Shown here: positions 21,528 through 32,510 of the stretch, in pieces
Numbering within the stretch: the first letter of the stretch is position 1
Layout of the letters: each line of letters begins with the position of its first letter
NCBI GenBank assembly: GCA_903813345.2
Contig: CAIIXF020000012.1
Coordinates: 15,184,020-15,248,019, forward strand
Source: Owenia fusiformis
Lineage: Eukaryota; Annelida; Polychaeta; Sabellida; Oweniidae
Reading direction: 5' to 3'
DNA: 64,000 bases
Program-made: the position numbers and the translations under genes
The notes under the pieces: model-generated
What the model saw: the letters and a program-made list of their open reading frames with translations, nothing else
What the model was told of the DNA's origin: nothing
Databases searched by the model: none

Positions 21528-23742
21528 TTATGTAAAGATCATATTTAGTACTTTATCCCAGATTAATTGCTTGTAATTTGTTGTTGGGGGTTTTAAAATC
21601 TTTTTACGTAATGTCCTTCCAGGAGCAACATCTTTAGTCCAAATACTTGTAAAATCCCGGTCTACGTTTTCGTTCCAGTGTAGTGTGGTAAGATCTGTCC
21701 TCAGTTCATACTGCACATTTCCAAAGGCAATTCTCTTATCATGAAACACATTCAAAACATTGTTGTAACTTTCAACGTAAAACGTGTCAAGTGCGTCTGT
21801 ATAATTTTGTGCTTGTCTATACACTATTGTTTTCCTAATTGATTTCTTTAAAAGTTCCTCTGCAATTGGTGTCTGAATTTTCAGGTAATTGAGTTGATAA
21901 TTATCCTCTTTGCAACTAGAGTTTATGTTACAATTTTGATGGTTATCTTTATAATGTTCAACGATGTTATCAAGAATGTTTTTTAAAACTTCAGGGTCAT
22001 TGTTGCAATTTCGCATTGCCCAATGGTACTGTTTTTTAATTGGTTCAACCTTGTCAGACAGTTCCATGTGCCATGAGATACCATGACTGTAACGAGGTCC
22101 TTTTGCGACTTTTTCGATTTCTTTCTTTGCCGATTTTCCCCCGTGCCAAGTGTCGTTTTGATTTTTGGTATTGCCAAGACGTTCTCTTACAAGTTTATTG
22201 ATTGTTTGATTAGCATCATGTGCATGTACAGGGTGTCAAATGGCGTTGTGCCCCCCTTCCACAGCATAAACTTAGAAAGGTACCTACACATTATGTATGT
22301 CATTGGAAAGAGCATTCAATTCTGGATAAAATAAACCCTAGATGACCTAGGTCAGATATTGCTACATAGTGTTACATGCATTTGAAATGTACTAGTGTAG
22401 TGCTCTATTTCAATGATTTTTGAGAAGTGGCTGACTGTAAAGTGTAGTGCCTTATTTTATTTATTTAGACTAAAGCTAGTTCACAGTTGAAAGAAAGATG
22501 ACAAAACAACTTTTTGATGATGATAATCAGCGATATAGAGACAGAATAAGGTGTATTGCATATAGAGAATGAGGGTGCTAGTTTCATTACGAAGTATTAA
22601 AATCTCTTGAGAAAGACACAGCCCTTTTCCATTCCCTTTTAGCTTCATATCCGGCTAGATTGGCAGCGGTTAAGGCTGCCCAAGGGGGTCATACTCACTT
22701 TTAAAAGTAAGTTGAAAATAGATCTTATTTTCCATCATGCATCTTCATCTTTTCACATGTTAACAACAATTAAATGCTCTTTCCAATGGTATATGGTATG
22801 TGTGTGTATCTTTCCTAGTTTATGCCGTGGAGGGGGGTCACAACGCCATTTGACACCCTGTACTTTCACTTTCACATCACTTTCATCAAAATGTGTATAT
22901 ATTCTGTCTGTTCCGATCTTTTCATGCCTTTGTGAAATAGGGTCGTCTTGCTTTGTCACATGTTCTGCTCTCAAAACTTTGTGACTTTCAAGTCCTATAC
23001 AAATGACATCACAATCATTGGCATTCTTCCTCCATCCGTGACGGGCATCAGTCATTATTCCTATACCATCATCAAGGGGCCTTGTTTTTTCCTTCTCTTC
23101 TTCAAGGGCAATTCTGCAAGATTCTAAAGCTTCAATTTTAATGTGAGATGCGAATTCTTGTGTCATAGTTTGCAGTTTTTGTTTTCCTATATGCCCAAAT
23201 TGTGATGTTTTTGTGAGGCTGTCATATTGACTTGGAAGCATACCTGATGTTATGTAACCATGAAAAAATCTGCAATTTACTAAACTTTGACCATTCGGAA
23301 GAGAAGGTGACGATTTCCATCTGATTGTATGTTTGGCATCACAATGCCACTCAACTGTAACTGCATGGCCGTATTGTTGATAGTCAGACCAGTATAGCTG
23401 ATTATTACACATGGCTCTATGTGCTGAAGCATGATCTACGAGTCTCTGCACTGCAGACTTGGTTGTAAAAAACATAGGTTCATGCACATTTTCTCTATCT
23501 ACTGATAAGTATTCTTGAATGGGCTCATTCTTGGATGCCTCATTAGACGATTCACCTGGAGTGTTGTTCATTAGCCAGAAATCAATTGCAGTCTCTATTG
23601 TTTCTGTGTTGTTTGCTATTACTTCCCTGCTAATTAACTGCTTCATTTTTCTTACTTTTTCCAGAACCCTTGTCTTAGCACCTTCATCACCAGGCATTTC
23701 TAATTGAAACTTTGGTTTTCTATTGCGTTTTACACTTGTCAT
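21528..23742 (-). pseudogene. Kolobok-like DDE transposase, split by a MITE
   Basis: The N-terminal part (23742 to about 22863, some 293 codons) and the C-terminal part (about 22227 to 21528) are one protein interrupted by a 632-bp MITE. Visible signatures are the acidic block MTDARHGWRKNANDCDV (about 22998-23055), a conserved QRHEKIGTDRIY stretch, and in the second part NQNDTWHGG and LSDKVEPIKK. This arrangement is familiar to me from Kolobok-class transposases, though I cannot name the catalytic triad with certainty. No further stop or frameshift was seen on either side of the MITE. The 329-codon frame ending at 22753 contains MITE sequence in its last part. Confidence 0.75.
22229..22860. 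mobile_element. 632-bp mariner-type MITE inserted in the Kolobok transposase
   Basis: The terminal inverted repeats are perfect for 22 bp, starting CAGGGTGTCAAATGGCG, and continue imperfectly for about 95 bp. TA is present on both sides (22227-22228 and 22861-22862). It has no coding capacity. Its length plus the TA duplication is not a multiple of three, so it frameshifts the transposase. Confidence 0.9.
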
Positions 23743-24498
23743 TTCTATTTCTAGTCAGACTTTGGTTCTATTCAATAAGGAGTATATTGATAATGAAACT
23801 GGCTACATTGAATCAAATAGTACTTGATTTCTCTTGATAGCCATGAGTTCTTGAGGGAGGGGGCATTTGATTACTATCTAGTTAGATTTATACCTAGGAT
23901 ACACAAGAGCTAAGTGAGAGATAATATCTAAATGGTTCTTCCCTCAATTATGTTTGGCCTATCTCTAGCAGACCAAAGGAAATCATGCTGCAACATTGGA
24001 GGGAGTTACAATTAAAATCTAATTTTCAGAAGTTCAATGTTCACATGACAGATAGTTATTGACAAGATCAAGTGAAATTCTAGATTCAAATTTTGAATCA
24101 CTCTGTGGATCTCATCAGATCCAAGAATAATGTGTCCCTTGAGAAATGCCAGGGATGTCTATTTCAAAAATATCTAATCTGCAGTTGAAGGGATCATATC
24201 CATGTTTCAAAATCTTACTCTGTACACTATATTGGATCATAAAAAAATTATTTCATTTACTGATTTTGGTATTTCCCCCAATTGGACAGTGAAAAGTTCA
24301 ATCCTCAAGGCATTATACTGAATTAGGGACCTGTCATTGTGTGTATTCTCATTCCATGTCTAACAAGGGTAAAATATCAATTAGTTCAGATACTGAGATA
24401 AAAGAAAATGACTGGTCCCACTTTTTCTGGAATTGTTTCTGGAGTTCTTGTACTTGTTTTAGTAACACTTACACACAGCTGGTTATTTCCAAAATATC

Positions 24499-25068
24499 AT
24501 GGCAACTTCAAAAAGAAAAAAGAAAATAGTATCCTTATGGGTTAATGATGACCAAGAAAGAAAGCTCAAAATGTATTTTGCATCCAACAAATGGGAGTGG
24601 AAAAATCCTAAACCTGATGACATTCTGAATTCAATTACATACTCAGAAAACACAGATAACGTTAGTGCTAGAGCCCCTGACCCAGAAGATCCACCAAGTG
24701 ACAATGAACCTGATTTAGAAGATGCATGTGTACATTGTCTGTGTAGGCCATGCATCACCCATGATGACAATCGTCAAATGTGGTGGCCAGAGAGCGACAG
24801 TCCTCCGACAGCGCATAACCACACATTTAGGAAGGAACTATTCAGATCCTTTTGGAGTATCCTATCTAATCGAGGCATATGGAACATTCCAATATATATT
24901 GCCCGAAAACAATTGGCTTTGCAGTCTCATCCAAGATATCAGGGATTAGTAGCAGTTAGTCCCCGTGGACATAAAAGAGAGCTGATGCCTAACTGTGTTA
25001 TACGCGTTGTGAGGCAATGGTACCCTAATCCTGAAGGTGTAGACTACATGGGGCACATGTGGGAGTAA
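24499..25068 (+). CDS. P2X7 intracellular-domain-like protein carried by the Kolobok element
   Basis: This 189-residue protein has no membrane segment. A Cys-rich stretch, CVHCLCRPC (residues 77-85), is followed by a C-terminal block with HKRELMPNCVIRVVRQWYP and a GVDYMGHMW ending. That pattern is the one I know from the cytosolic C-terminal domain of P2X7 receptors and from stand-alone invertebrate proteins with that domain. It lies inside the TTAA-flanked element, 5' end to 5' end with the transposase, so it is probably an accessory transposon protein rather than a receptor. Its role is unknown. The start at 24499 is the first ATG of the frame. Confidence 0.7.
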   Translation: MATSKRKKKIVSLWVNDDQERKLKMYFASNKWEWKNPKPDDILNSITYSENTDNVSARAPDPEDPPSDNEPDLEDACVHCLCRPCITHDDNRQMWWPESDSPPTAHNHTFRKELFRSFWSILSNRGIWNIPIYIARKQLALQSHPRYQGLVAVSPRGHKRELMPNCVIRVVRQWYPNPEGVDYMGHMWE

Positions 25069-25539
25069 TAAATATATGAACCTTAACAATGAACAATATT
25101 TGGAATCAATACATTTAATTTCCACCAGGCTACATATAATAAATATTGGAATGAATAGGAACATAAATAAAACGTAACTCTTTGAAACATTATGAAACAA
25201 CTGCATTTGAACATTGGAATCAATTATCATTATGCTTGTTAACAGTAAGAAATGACTTTATTTTTTTAACACATGTTGACCTTTGAACTTGCTTTGTATG
25301 GCAAATGTATATAAACAGAAAAATGCTTTTTCGTGTACTTGAGATATTATTTACTAAATAGAATCAAATCATTTGCAATGATTAACTCTAGATACATGTG
25401 CTTGTGTTTATAAACATTCTGGCAAATTTACCATATGCAGTGTATGGTAACATGATCTTTCACTTGATTGGCTAGTCATTTATGGGTATTAATGAGGTGG
25501 GCTGAACTCAACCATATGGCATGGAAACCTGGCCTTTAA

Positions 25540-26460
25540 GGGCATATTGAACTATGATTTTGAATATTGTTAATGAAGGTTCTATGAACAAACACAAAGA
25601 GGCAACAATCATCTCATTCATACACTGCATCTTTACTCTGCATGCTATTTCAAAATACAAATGTTTTATCAGTATATTAATTTTGTATGATCATAATATA
25701 ACTCTATGTTTAACACAATATGGGCCATTGTCATATTGTGTTAAGTTTCAAGCACTAAATAATTTTTGATATAGTATTTCAAATGTTGTCAATCATATAC
25801 CATACAGGTGTCGTGGCCACACATTTGTATAACTGTTTTAATGAAAGAAATAATAAAAAAAACTTTTTTGAAGAAGTATCAGGTTACCAAGCTAATATTT
25901 GTCTTTTAAAAGCAAATTACAGTCTCTACAGTATTTTTCATGAGTGAAATGGGAGAATGGGATACAAATTCAGAGGGTTGTCTGTCTCTGTCTGTTTATT
26001 ATGAAATGGCATTTTTTGGTGTGGTTACACATGATCAAATGCATTCACGATTGAAATTTGGTGTGGTTACAAATGATCGAATGCATTCACGATTGAAATA
26101 GCCTTGAGATTAAGTTGCAGTTGCTTTCAATGATCAAGTCATCATGAGAGGGGGGGGGGGGGTCAACAAAAATCCCTATTGTATTCAAGAAATGTATCAT
26201 CGTATGTAAAATCGAACATTCAGTGTGAGAGTGATTGTGTGGAAATACTTTAATTGGGATTTAATCAGAATCAGAATGTGATATTTATGCAAAAGCAGAC
26301 CTGAGAGGAGACTCACTTTTTAAAAAGCGCTTATTACAAATACACATTTCAAGACAATAAATGAAAAGATTACAGTTTATAAAACAATTCCTAGACTTCA
26401 TGATCATGTCATCTTTGTTAATTAATTTATTTTTTCGTCTACTAATAGCATGACTATAAT
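25540..26460. other. Displaced UGT upstream flank and simple repeats
   Basis: The first 390 bp match the flank of the intact UGT (13595-13820), i.e. the other side of the Kolobok insertion site. A 44-bp motif containing GGTGTGGTTACA occurs twice at 26018-26100, and a run of G is at about 26149-26162. No gene is seen. Confidence 0.65.
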
Positions 26461-26461
26461 A

Positions 26462-27554
26462 CGAGGGGTGATCCAAAAGTCTTGGACGCCCTGCTCTATT
26501 TTTGTTGGTTTTTGATAAAATTACTTTAAACTTTCCAATAATAAAGACAAACAACCTAACTACTTTGTGTATTAATTTCATGGAGAAATGATATATTTTG
26601 TATAGTTTTCTAGATAGTTTTTGATACAGGGACCCTGCCACCCGGAACGGTATTCGCACATGGCAACTTTCAGCCTTAAATGTTACCACCATTTCACTTG
26701 TTTCGCAAGTCTTGACCACTATATTTCTTTGAATTTTGAATTTTAAACCATGTTAGTTTACTTCCTTTGTTACTAGGCAACCAATTAATTGTGTTTTAAT
26801 TATAATGTCACATATGACAATGGCCGCACATGTCAAATTCTAAGAAAATGCCATCAGACAAGCAACCCTCATTCTCGTATCATTTTTGCTGCAAGATGGC
26901 TGCTGAAAGGCAGAACCCAAAAGAAATCAAAGTGGAACAATGAATACTACAAGATATTGTCACTATTATTGACCTTGAGCAGCTACCATATGCACGATAC
27001 AGTCTATCTATGGCTCCATGTAATTTTTTTCCTTTTCTCCAAGTTGAAAGGATGGTTGAAAGAAAATGTTTTTTACTCATCGAATGAGGTTTAGAGTAGC
27101 ACTCCAGCAGCATTTGTATCACAGAAGCAATGACGGTTTCATAAATGTCTTCCATTCATTGGTAAAGTGGTATGAAAAATGTGTTCAAATTCGTGGAAAA
27201 TATGTTGAAAAGTATGTCTTAATATGTGAAGATGATGATTTCAGATGACACTCAGATTGAAAATCGAAAATTCTCTCATATCGTGGCTGGTGTTAGGTTG
27301 TGCACCTGCACCTAAAGTATTTGCCATAGTATAACAGTTGTGACGTGATTTGCTATATTCATATACCGTTCCGGGTGGCAGTGACCCGGTATTAAAAGAT
27401 ATGTAGAAAAGTAGCTAAAATATATTATTTTCTGTTGAAACTTATACATAAAATTGTTAAGATGTTGATCTTTATTATCTGAAAGTTTCATGTAGTTATT
27501 TTTAAAAATAGCAAAGTTAGAGCGGGGCGTCCAAGACTTTTGGATCACCCCTCG
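26462..27554 (+). mobile_element. Decayed mariner-type transposon
   Basis: The terminal inverted repeats begin CGAGGGGTGATCCAAAAGTC on both ends and extend imperfectly for nearly 200 bp, including an inner CACCCGGAACGGTAT pair at about 26640 and 27365. TA flanks the left end; the right side reads CA, a likely mutation. A transposase remnant lies inside. Confidence 0.85.
26880..27250 (+). pseudogene. Mariner transposase remnant (C-terminal part)
   Basis: Two plus-strand frames together resemble the end of a mariner transposase. The first reads FFLFSKLKGWLKENVF, like the family's CDFxLFPKLK block. The second, after a frameshift, contains LVKWYEKCVQIRGKYVEK, like the family's W-x-KC-x-GDYVEK ending. 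Stops and frameshifts show that it is dead. Confidence 0.75.
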
Positions 27555-27696
27555 CAGTACTGATCAGAGATATCACTGTCTATTGTTTCAATGTACACTT
27601 CTCTTGTCTGATTTGAGTCAAGTGATCCATTATTTTACTCTTTTTTCTAGTAATTGAATTGAAAACCAGTCGAACCCTTGTATATTGTATTGTATG

Positions 27697-27861
27697 TGTC
27701 ATATTATTGATATATATGTAAATGCTCCATACAGGTGAGAGTGTTCCCGGGAATAAGTTGATGTACTGTGTAATCATTTCGTACAGTGTAATTCATACAT
27801 TGGATTACGTCATGAATAAATAATTAGTTTAGAACTCGAATATTGTTATGTAAAGTTGACA
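27697..27861 (+). repeat. 5' LTR of the Ty3/gypsy element
   Basis: This 165-bp LTR with TG...CA ends matches the 3' copy without a difference seen by eye. It is preceded by GTATG. Confidence 0.93.
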
Positions 27862-27930
27862 TGGTGTCTAGATGTGTTTGTAAATTGGATTTACAACGAA
27901 ACTAGGAGTATTTGTCTCTTAACAACAGTG

Positions 27931-29472
27931 ATGGCCTTTCGGCTAGAGCCTCGGCAAGCGTTTGATGTTACGCAACCCAGAGAATGGAGACACTGGAGGT
28001 CGAGATTCGAACGTTTTCAATCAGCTGCAAATTTGAAAGTTGGATTGGAAAATGGCGTCGCTAGTGTTGATTTGATTGACGATACGCAAGTGATAAATAC
28101 ATTGCTTTATTGCATGGGACCGAAAGCGGAGACAATATATAAGACATTTGTGTTCACTGAAGCAGAGAACAAGAAATCATTCACGATTGTAATGGATAAA
28201 TTCGACAGATACTTCACGCCAAAGGTGAATGTGATTGAAGAACAGAAAACATTTTATCACATGAAACAGTCGTCTGAGGAGAACGTGGATAGTTTCATAC
28301 GTAAGTTATACGATCAAGCCGATATATGCTCTTTCGATAATACTGAACGTGAACTCTTGCACCAGTTTGTTAACGGTATGAACAATAAAGATTTATCAGA
28401 AAAGGTAAAGATAATGGACTATAGCAAATTAACATTTGCCAAGGTGATTGAAATGGCGCGGATCAGAGAGCATGTCGCACCCGTGCATCTGAAGTCGGAA
28501 ACCCCGCAGAATCTGGATGACGTCACCAGGTCTAGGAGGTCGAAAAGGTCAACAACACAGTCCAAGGGACAATCACAATCAGCTGCATTCAAGTGTAAGA
28601 AGTGTGCGTTAACACACAAGCCTAGGGAGTGTGGTGCATATGGTAAAACATGTTTACAGTGTGGTGGCATGAACCACTACAAACGATGTTGCAACAAACG
28701 CAACCAAAAGTCAATGGATAAGCGCAAAAACATTCATGAAATACTTGATTGTGATAGTGATCAACATGAAGATGACGATTATTACCAGGCATTCATTGGC
28801 GAGATTGTCTGTGACGATATGTATCCGGTTGGTGATATTCCTAAGCCGAGATTCCAGCATGATGATGAGCCTACACAAGATTTTCGTGTTGACGAGGTCG
28901 GTGTGATTGACATCAACAACAAGGAACCACCATGGGTGAGTGAACTCAGGGTAAATGGTAAACCAATCATGTTCAAACTGGACACAGGTGCCGATGTTAC
29001 TGTTATGCCCCAATGTGTGTTTGAATCTTTTGATAAGCCCCCTGTCCTTAAACCTTCCAAGGTCCAACTTAAAAGTCCAGGTGGTAATGTAGCCTGTGCT
29101 GTTAAGTTTTCTGGGACAATTGACTTAGACAACAAACGTTTTAAGACAGATATACATGTAGCTGACATGACCTCAGACATGAGTCTTTTATCGAGGGGAT
29201 GTGCCATCGGGATGGGTTTGGTTCGGCGTGTTCAGTCAATTGAAACATCATCTGAAATGTATGGTGAGATTGGTAAAATTAAAACTGACCCTGTCAAGAT
29301 AAATTTGAAGGATGATGCCCAGCCGTACAGTGTGAGTATTTCGCGAAGGGTAAGTTTGCCTATGATGCCGCGTGTACAAGATAAATTGAAAAAACTTGAG
29401 AGCCAACAGAATGGTGTGCTCCTATGGTTGTTGTTGAGAAGAAGTCAGATCCAGAACCTAGAATATGTGTAG
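27931..29472 (+). CDS. Ty3/gypsy Gag and protease frame
   Basis: Gag starts at the ATG at 27931; the frame extends upstream into the LTR but without an ATG. It shows a capsid-like region, basic SRRSKRS-type stretches and a Cys/His cluster ending in a knuckle, CLQCGGMNHYKRCC (around residues 236-250). The aspartic protease follows with LDTGADV at about residue 350. The frame is lost near 29400, where sequence expected between protease and RT appears to be missing. The last 20 or so codons to 29472 are out-of-frame translation of the start of RT. Confidence 0.85.
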   Translation: MAFRLEPRQAFDVTQPREWRHWRSRFERFQSAANLKVGLENGVASVDLIDDTQVINTLLYCMGPKAETIYKTFVFTEAENKKSFTIVMDKFDRYFTPKVNVIEEQKTFYHMKQSSEENVDSFIRKLYDQADICSFDNTERELLHQFVNGMNNKDLSEKVKIMDYSKLTFAKVIEMARIREHVAPVHLKSETPQNLDDVTRSRRSKRSTTQSKGQSQSAAFKCKKCALTHKPRECGAYGKTCLQCGGMNHYKRCCNKRNQKSMDKRKNIHEILDCDSDQHEDDDYYQAFIGEIVCDDMYPVGDIPKPRFQHDDEPTQDFRVDEVGVIDINNKEPPWVSELRVNGKPIMFKLDTGADVTVMPQCVFESFDKPPVLKPSKVQLKSPGGNVACAVKFSGTIDLDNKRFKTDIHVADMTSDMSLLSRGCAIGMGLVRRVQSIETSSEMYGEIGKIKTDPVKINLKDDAQPYSVSISRRVSLPMMPRVQDKLKKLESQQNGVLLWLLLRRSQIQNLEYV

Positions 29473-31307
29473 ATCTCAGAAATTTGAATAAATCTGTGAA
29501 AAATGAAAAATTCATGTTGCCTTCTGCTGAGGATTTGTTTCACAAAATGCAGGGCTCTACAGTGTTTACAACTCTAGATGCGTCCAATAGTTTTTGGGGA
29601 TTAGTGTTAGATGAAGAAAGTTCATATTTAACAACTTTCATGACCCCATTTGGTCGATATAAATTTAACCACGTTCCGTTTGGACTTTCGTTCGCGAGTG
29701 AGTTGTATCAGCGTGTAATGGCCGGAATTTTGGAGAACCATGAAGGTGTTGAAAATATCATAGATGATTTGATAGTCCATGGCAAGGACAGAGCTGAACA
29801 TGATGAGCGTTTGGAACGTGTTATGCAGACACTCAAGAAGGTAGGAATCAAGCTTAATAAGAAGAAATGTAAATTCCGTCAGTCGCATGTTACTTTCTTT
29901 GGACATACAGTTACGAAAGATGGAATTAGTCCGTCAGATAGCAATGTGCAAGCTATACTGAAGCTCACTGTACCTACAAATGTCACAGAATTACGGAGAT
30001 TTCTGGGTACAGCCAATTATCTTGGAAAGTTTATCCCGGGTATGGCTACGATAGCTGCCCCACTGTATGCGCTACTGCCGAAAGAGGTAAGTTTCACATG
30101 GGAGTTGGCCCAGCAGGAATCCTTTGACAAAATTAAGGAATTGGTCACCCGTGCTCCCGTGTTAGCGTTCTATGATCCTAATAAACCTACAATTGTAAGT
30201 GCGGACAGTAGTAGTTATGGTATGGGAGCGTGTTTGTTTCAGGAACATTCAAATGGCCTCAAGCCAGTCTGTTACGCTTCGAGAAGTCTTAATGATAGTG
30301 AGAAAAAGTACGCACAGATAGAAAAAGAATGTCTCGCGTCGGTATGGGCAACTGAACGTTTTGAACGGTTTCTCATTGGTCTCGATCGATTTGAAGTATT
30401 GACAGATCACAAGCCCTTAGTACCATTGATTAATATCAAAGACTTAGACAGAGTACCGATTAGATGTCAAAGATTGTTGATCAGGCTGATGCGTTTCAAT
30501 GCAGTTGCTAGATATGTTCCAGGTAAGGACATGCATGTGGCAGATATGCTTAGTCGGGATCCAATAGAGGTAGGTAAATCTCTTGACACATCTCATGAAG
30601 ATATAGAGCAGTATCCCGCGTCGATAGATAGTGCTAGACCGATTGCGGATTACTTGCTTGAGAAAATCAGAGTAGAAACAGATGTAGACATTGTATTACT
30701 GCGTGTGCGTGATTATGTAACGCATGGATGGCCAGAAAATATCAAGTCCGTTCCCCCGGTTGTTAAGCCATTTTTCCCCGAGCGGAGTGCTTTGAGCCTA
30801 TACAATGGTTTAATAACTCATGGAAATAGAGTGGTCGTACCAGTAGGTATGCAAAACTTGATTTTGAGTAGAATTCATGATGGTCACCTTGGTATTACAA
30901 AATGCTGGAGTAGAGCCAATCAATCAGTTTGGTGGCCAGGTATGAGCTCACAAATAAAAGTCATGATAGAAAAATGTGAACATTGCCAATCAATCAAAAG
31001 TACACAGAGGAAGGAACCTTTGATGCCTACAGTTCTTCCCAAGCGTCCATGGTCCAAGATAGCTGTGGATTTATGTGAGTATGAAAATTGCCACTGGCTA
31101 GTAGTGGTAGATTATTTTTCGCGTTATCCGGAAATTGCTAAAATGAACAAAAACACAACTGCAAAAAGTGTCATAGACAGATTGAAGATTATTTTTGCAA
31201 GATTCGGTGTTTGTGAAACATGCATTTCAGATAACGGTCCGCAATTTACCAGTGCAGAGTTCAAAGAATTTGCGGAAAGGTACAATTTTATTCACTGTAC
31301 AAGTTAA
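29424..31307 (+). CDS. Ty3/gypsy reverse transcriptase, RNase H and integrase (N-terminal part)
   Basis: RT motifs include ICVDLRNLNK near the start, FTTLDA, TTFMTPFGRYKFN and the catalytic IIDDL at about 29757-29771. RNase H follows with VSADSSSYGMG, EKECLASVWA and TDHKPL. The integrase HHCC zinc module (HDGHLG to CEHC, about 30877-30987) and the first core aspartates (VDLCEY, SDNGPQF) are present. The frame stops at a TAA at 31305-31307, before the catalytic glutamate. The true start would be in the Gag-Pol fusion; the ATG at 29424 is only the first in this frame. Confidence 0.88.
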   Translation: MVVVEKKSDPEPRICVDLRNLNKSVKNEKFMLPSAEDLFHKMQGSTVFTTLDASNSFWGLVLDEESSYLTTFMTPFGRYKFNHVPFGLSFASELYQRVMAGILENHEGVENIIDDLIVHGKDRAEHDERLERVMQTLKKVGIKLNKKKCKFRQSHVTFFGHTVTKDGISPSDSNVQAILKLTVPTNVTELRRFLGTANYLGKFIPGMATIAAPLYALLPKEVSFTWELAQQESFDKIKELVTRAPVLAFYDPNKPTIVSADSSSYGMGACLFQEHSNGLKPVCYASRSLNDSEKKYAQIEKECLASVWATERFERFLIGLDRFEVLTDHKPLVPLINIKDLDRVPIRCQRLLIRLMRFNAVARYVPGKDMHVADMLSRDPIEVGKSLDTSHEDIEQYPASIDSARPIADYLLEKIRVETDVDIVLLRVRDYVTHGWPENIKSVPPVVKPFFPERSALSLYNGLITHGNRVVVPVGMQNLILSRIHDGHLGITKCWSRANQSVWWPGMSSQIKVMIEKCEHCQSIKSTQRKEPLMPTVLPKRPWSKIAVDLCEYENCHWLVVVDYFSRYPEIAKMNKNTTAKSVIDRLKIIFARFGVCETCISDNGPQFTSAEFKEFAERYNFIHCTS

Positions 31308-32156
31308 ATAAGTCCACATTTTAGTCAAGCAAATGGTCAGGTTGAGAGGGGAGTCCAGATTTTGAAGCGTATTTTGTGTCAGGAAGATCCTTACCTAGCT
31401 TTATTAACTTATCGCGCTACGCCTCACTTTGCGACTGGAGCATCGCCAGCTCAATTGCTTATGGGTAGACAAATCAAATCTACAGTCCCTACACTGCCTA
31501 GCAATCTCAACCCGAAATGGCCTAATCTCAGACAGGTAGCCTTAAATGACAAGACTGCTAAGAATATGTACAAAACCAATTATGACAAACATCATGGAGT
31601 GAGACCTTTGACTGAACTAGTACCGGGTTCACAAGTTTTATTGAAAACTGACCAGGAAAAGGGATGGAAAACAAGAGGTGTTGTCAAATGTAAACATAGT
31701 TCACCTAGGTCATATATTGTTGAGACTCCTAAGGGAACTTACAGACGTAACAGGCGTCACATAATGGCAATTCCAAGTCCCAGTCATAAAAGTGCCAGTA
31801 CATTTAGTCCCAAACCAGTCTTATACCACAGATCCAGAAGTCCAAGTCCACATAATGATGATAATCTGATTTACAAATTTTGTAAGTCAAAACCAATTTT
31901 ACATAACAGTGACACAAATCAGGGTCCATCAGAACAGATTGGTATATCAAGTCCAGTAGTTCACAAACCTGTAGATGTGTCTATGGATAGTCAAAACAAT
32001 ACAAGTGTGTATCGTGACACTAAAGATAGTGCACAGTTTACTGTTCCCAGTACCACTATGTCACCCAGACATAATACAGTACCTACTCAGAGAGTCATTC
32101 AGACTAGGTCAAGGTCAGGACTAGAGGTTAACAAACCAGCCAGGTATGCTAATTGA
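31308..32156 (+). pseudogene. Ty3/gypsy integrase C-terminal part after an in-frame stop
   Basis: The same frame continues past the TAA with SPHFSQANGQVERG, which contains the third catalytic residue (Glu) of the integrase core. It runs on through a C-terminal DNA-binding region and a Ser/Pro-rich tail to 32156. The stop separates the second and third catalytic residues, so the integrase of this copy should be inactive without readthrough. Confidence 0.85.
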
Positions 32157-32195
32157 TTGACATTATGTTATGATAAACATGCTTCAGATTAAGAG

Positions 32196-32345
32196 TTAAG
32201 ATTTGATATAATGCAGTGTGTTGCATTTGAAATATGATTTGATATTTAATGCAGTGTGTTGCATTTGAAATATGATTTGACAAAATGCAGTGTGTTGCAT
32301 TTGAAATATGATTTGACATAATGCAGTGTGTTGCATTTTAATCAT
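32196..32345. repeat. Tandem repeat in the 3' region of the Ty3/gypsy element
   Basis: A unit of about 32-38 bp with the core GCAGTGTGTTGCATTTGAAA plus a TATGATTTGA tail occurs four times. It lies between the end of the integrase frame and the purine tract. Confidence 0.88.
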
Positions 32346-32510
32346 CGATATGTTTATTATACTTCAGAGTGACTTGACACTACAGCATATTATGCAGTGT
32401 GATGCATTGATATAAAAGACTGTTCAAAAGACTGTTTTTATAAAATGTGCTTTTGTATTATTCATGCTTTATAGACTCTTGAGTTTTCACACATACTTAA
32501 AAAGGGGAGA

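Larger units (their letters stand above)
20982..25535. mobile_element. Kolobok-type DNA transposon with TTAA target site
   Basis: The element is bounded by TTAA on both sides (20978-20981 and 25536-25539), with short inverted ends AGGCCAGG and CCTGGCCT. The intact UGT copy has the uninterrupted site at about 13590: its upstream sequence runs GGTCATG-TTAA-GGGCATATTG, and the halves of that sequence flank this element exactly. TTAA duplication is diagnostic of Kolobok and piggyBac; the transposase resembles the Kolobok type. The element carries a broken transposase on the minus strand and a divergent P2X7-C-like ORF on the plus strand. Confidence 0.85.

Noticed and set aside
24499-25068. A P2X receptor gene
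   Set aside because: No transmembrane segments or ATP-binding ectodomain; only the cytosolic-domain-like part is present, inside a transposon.
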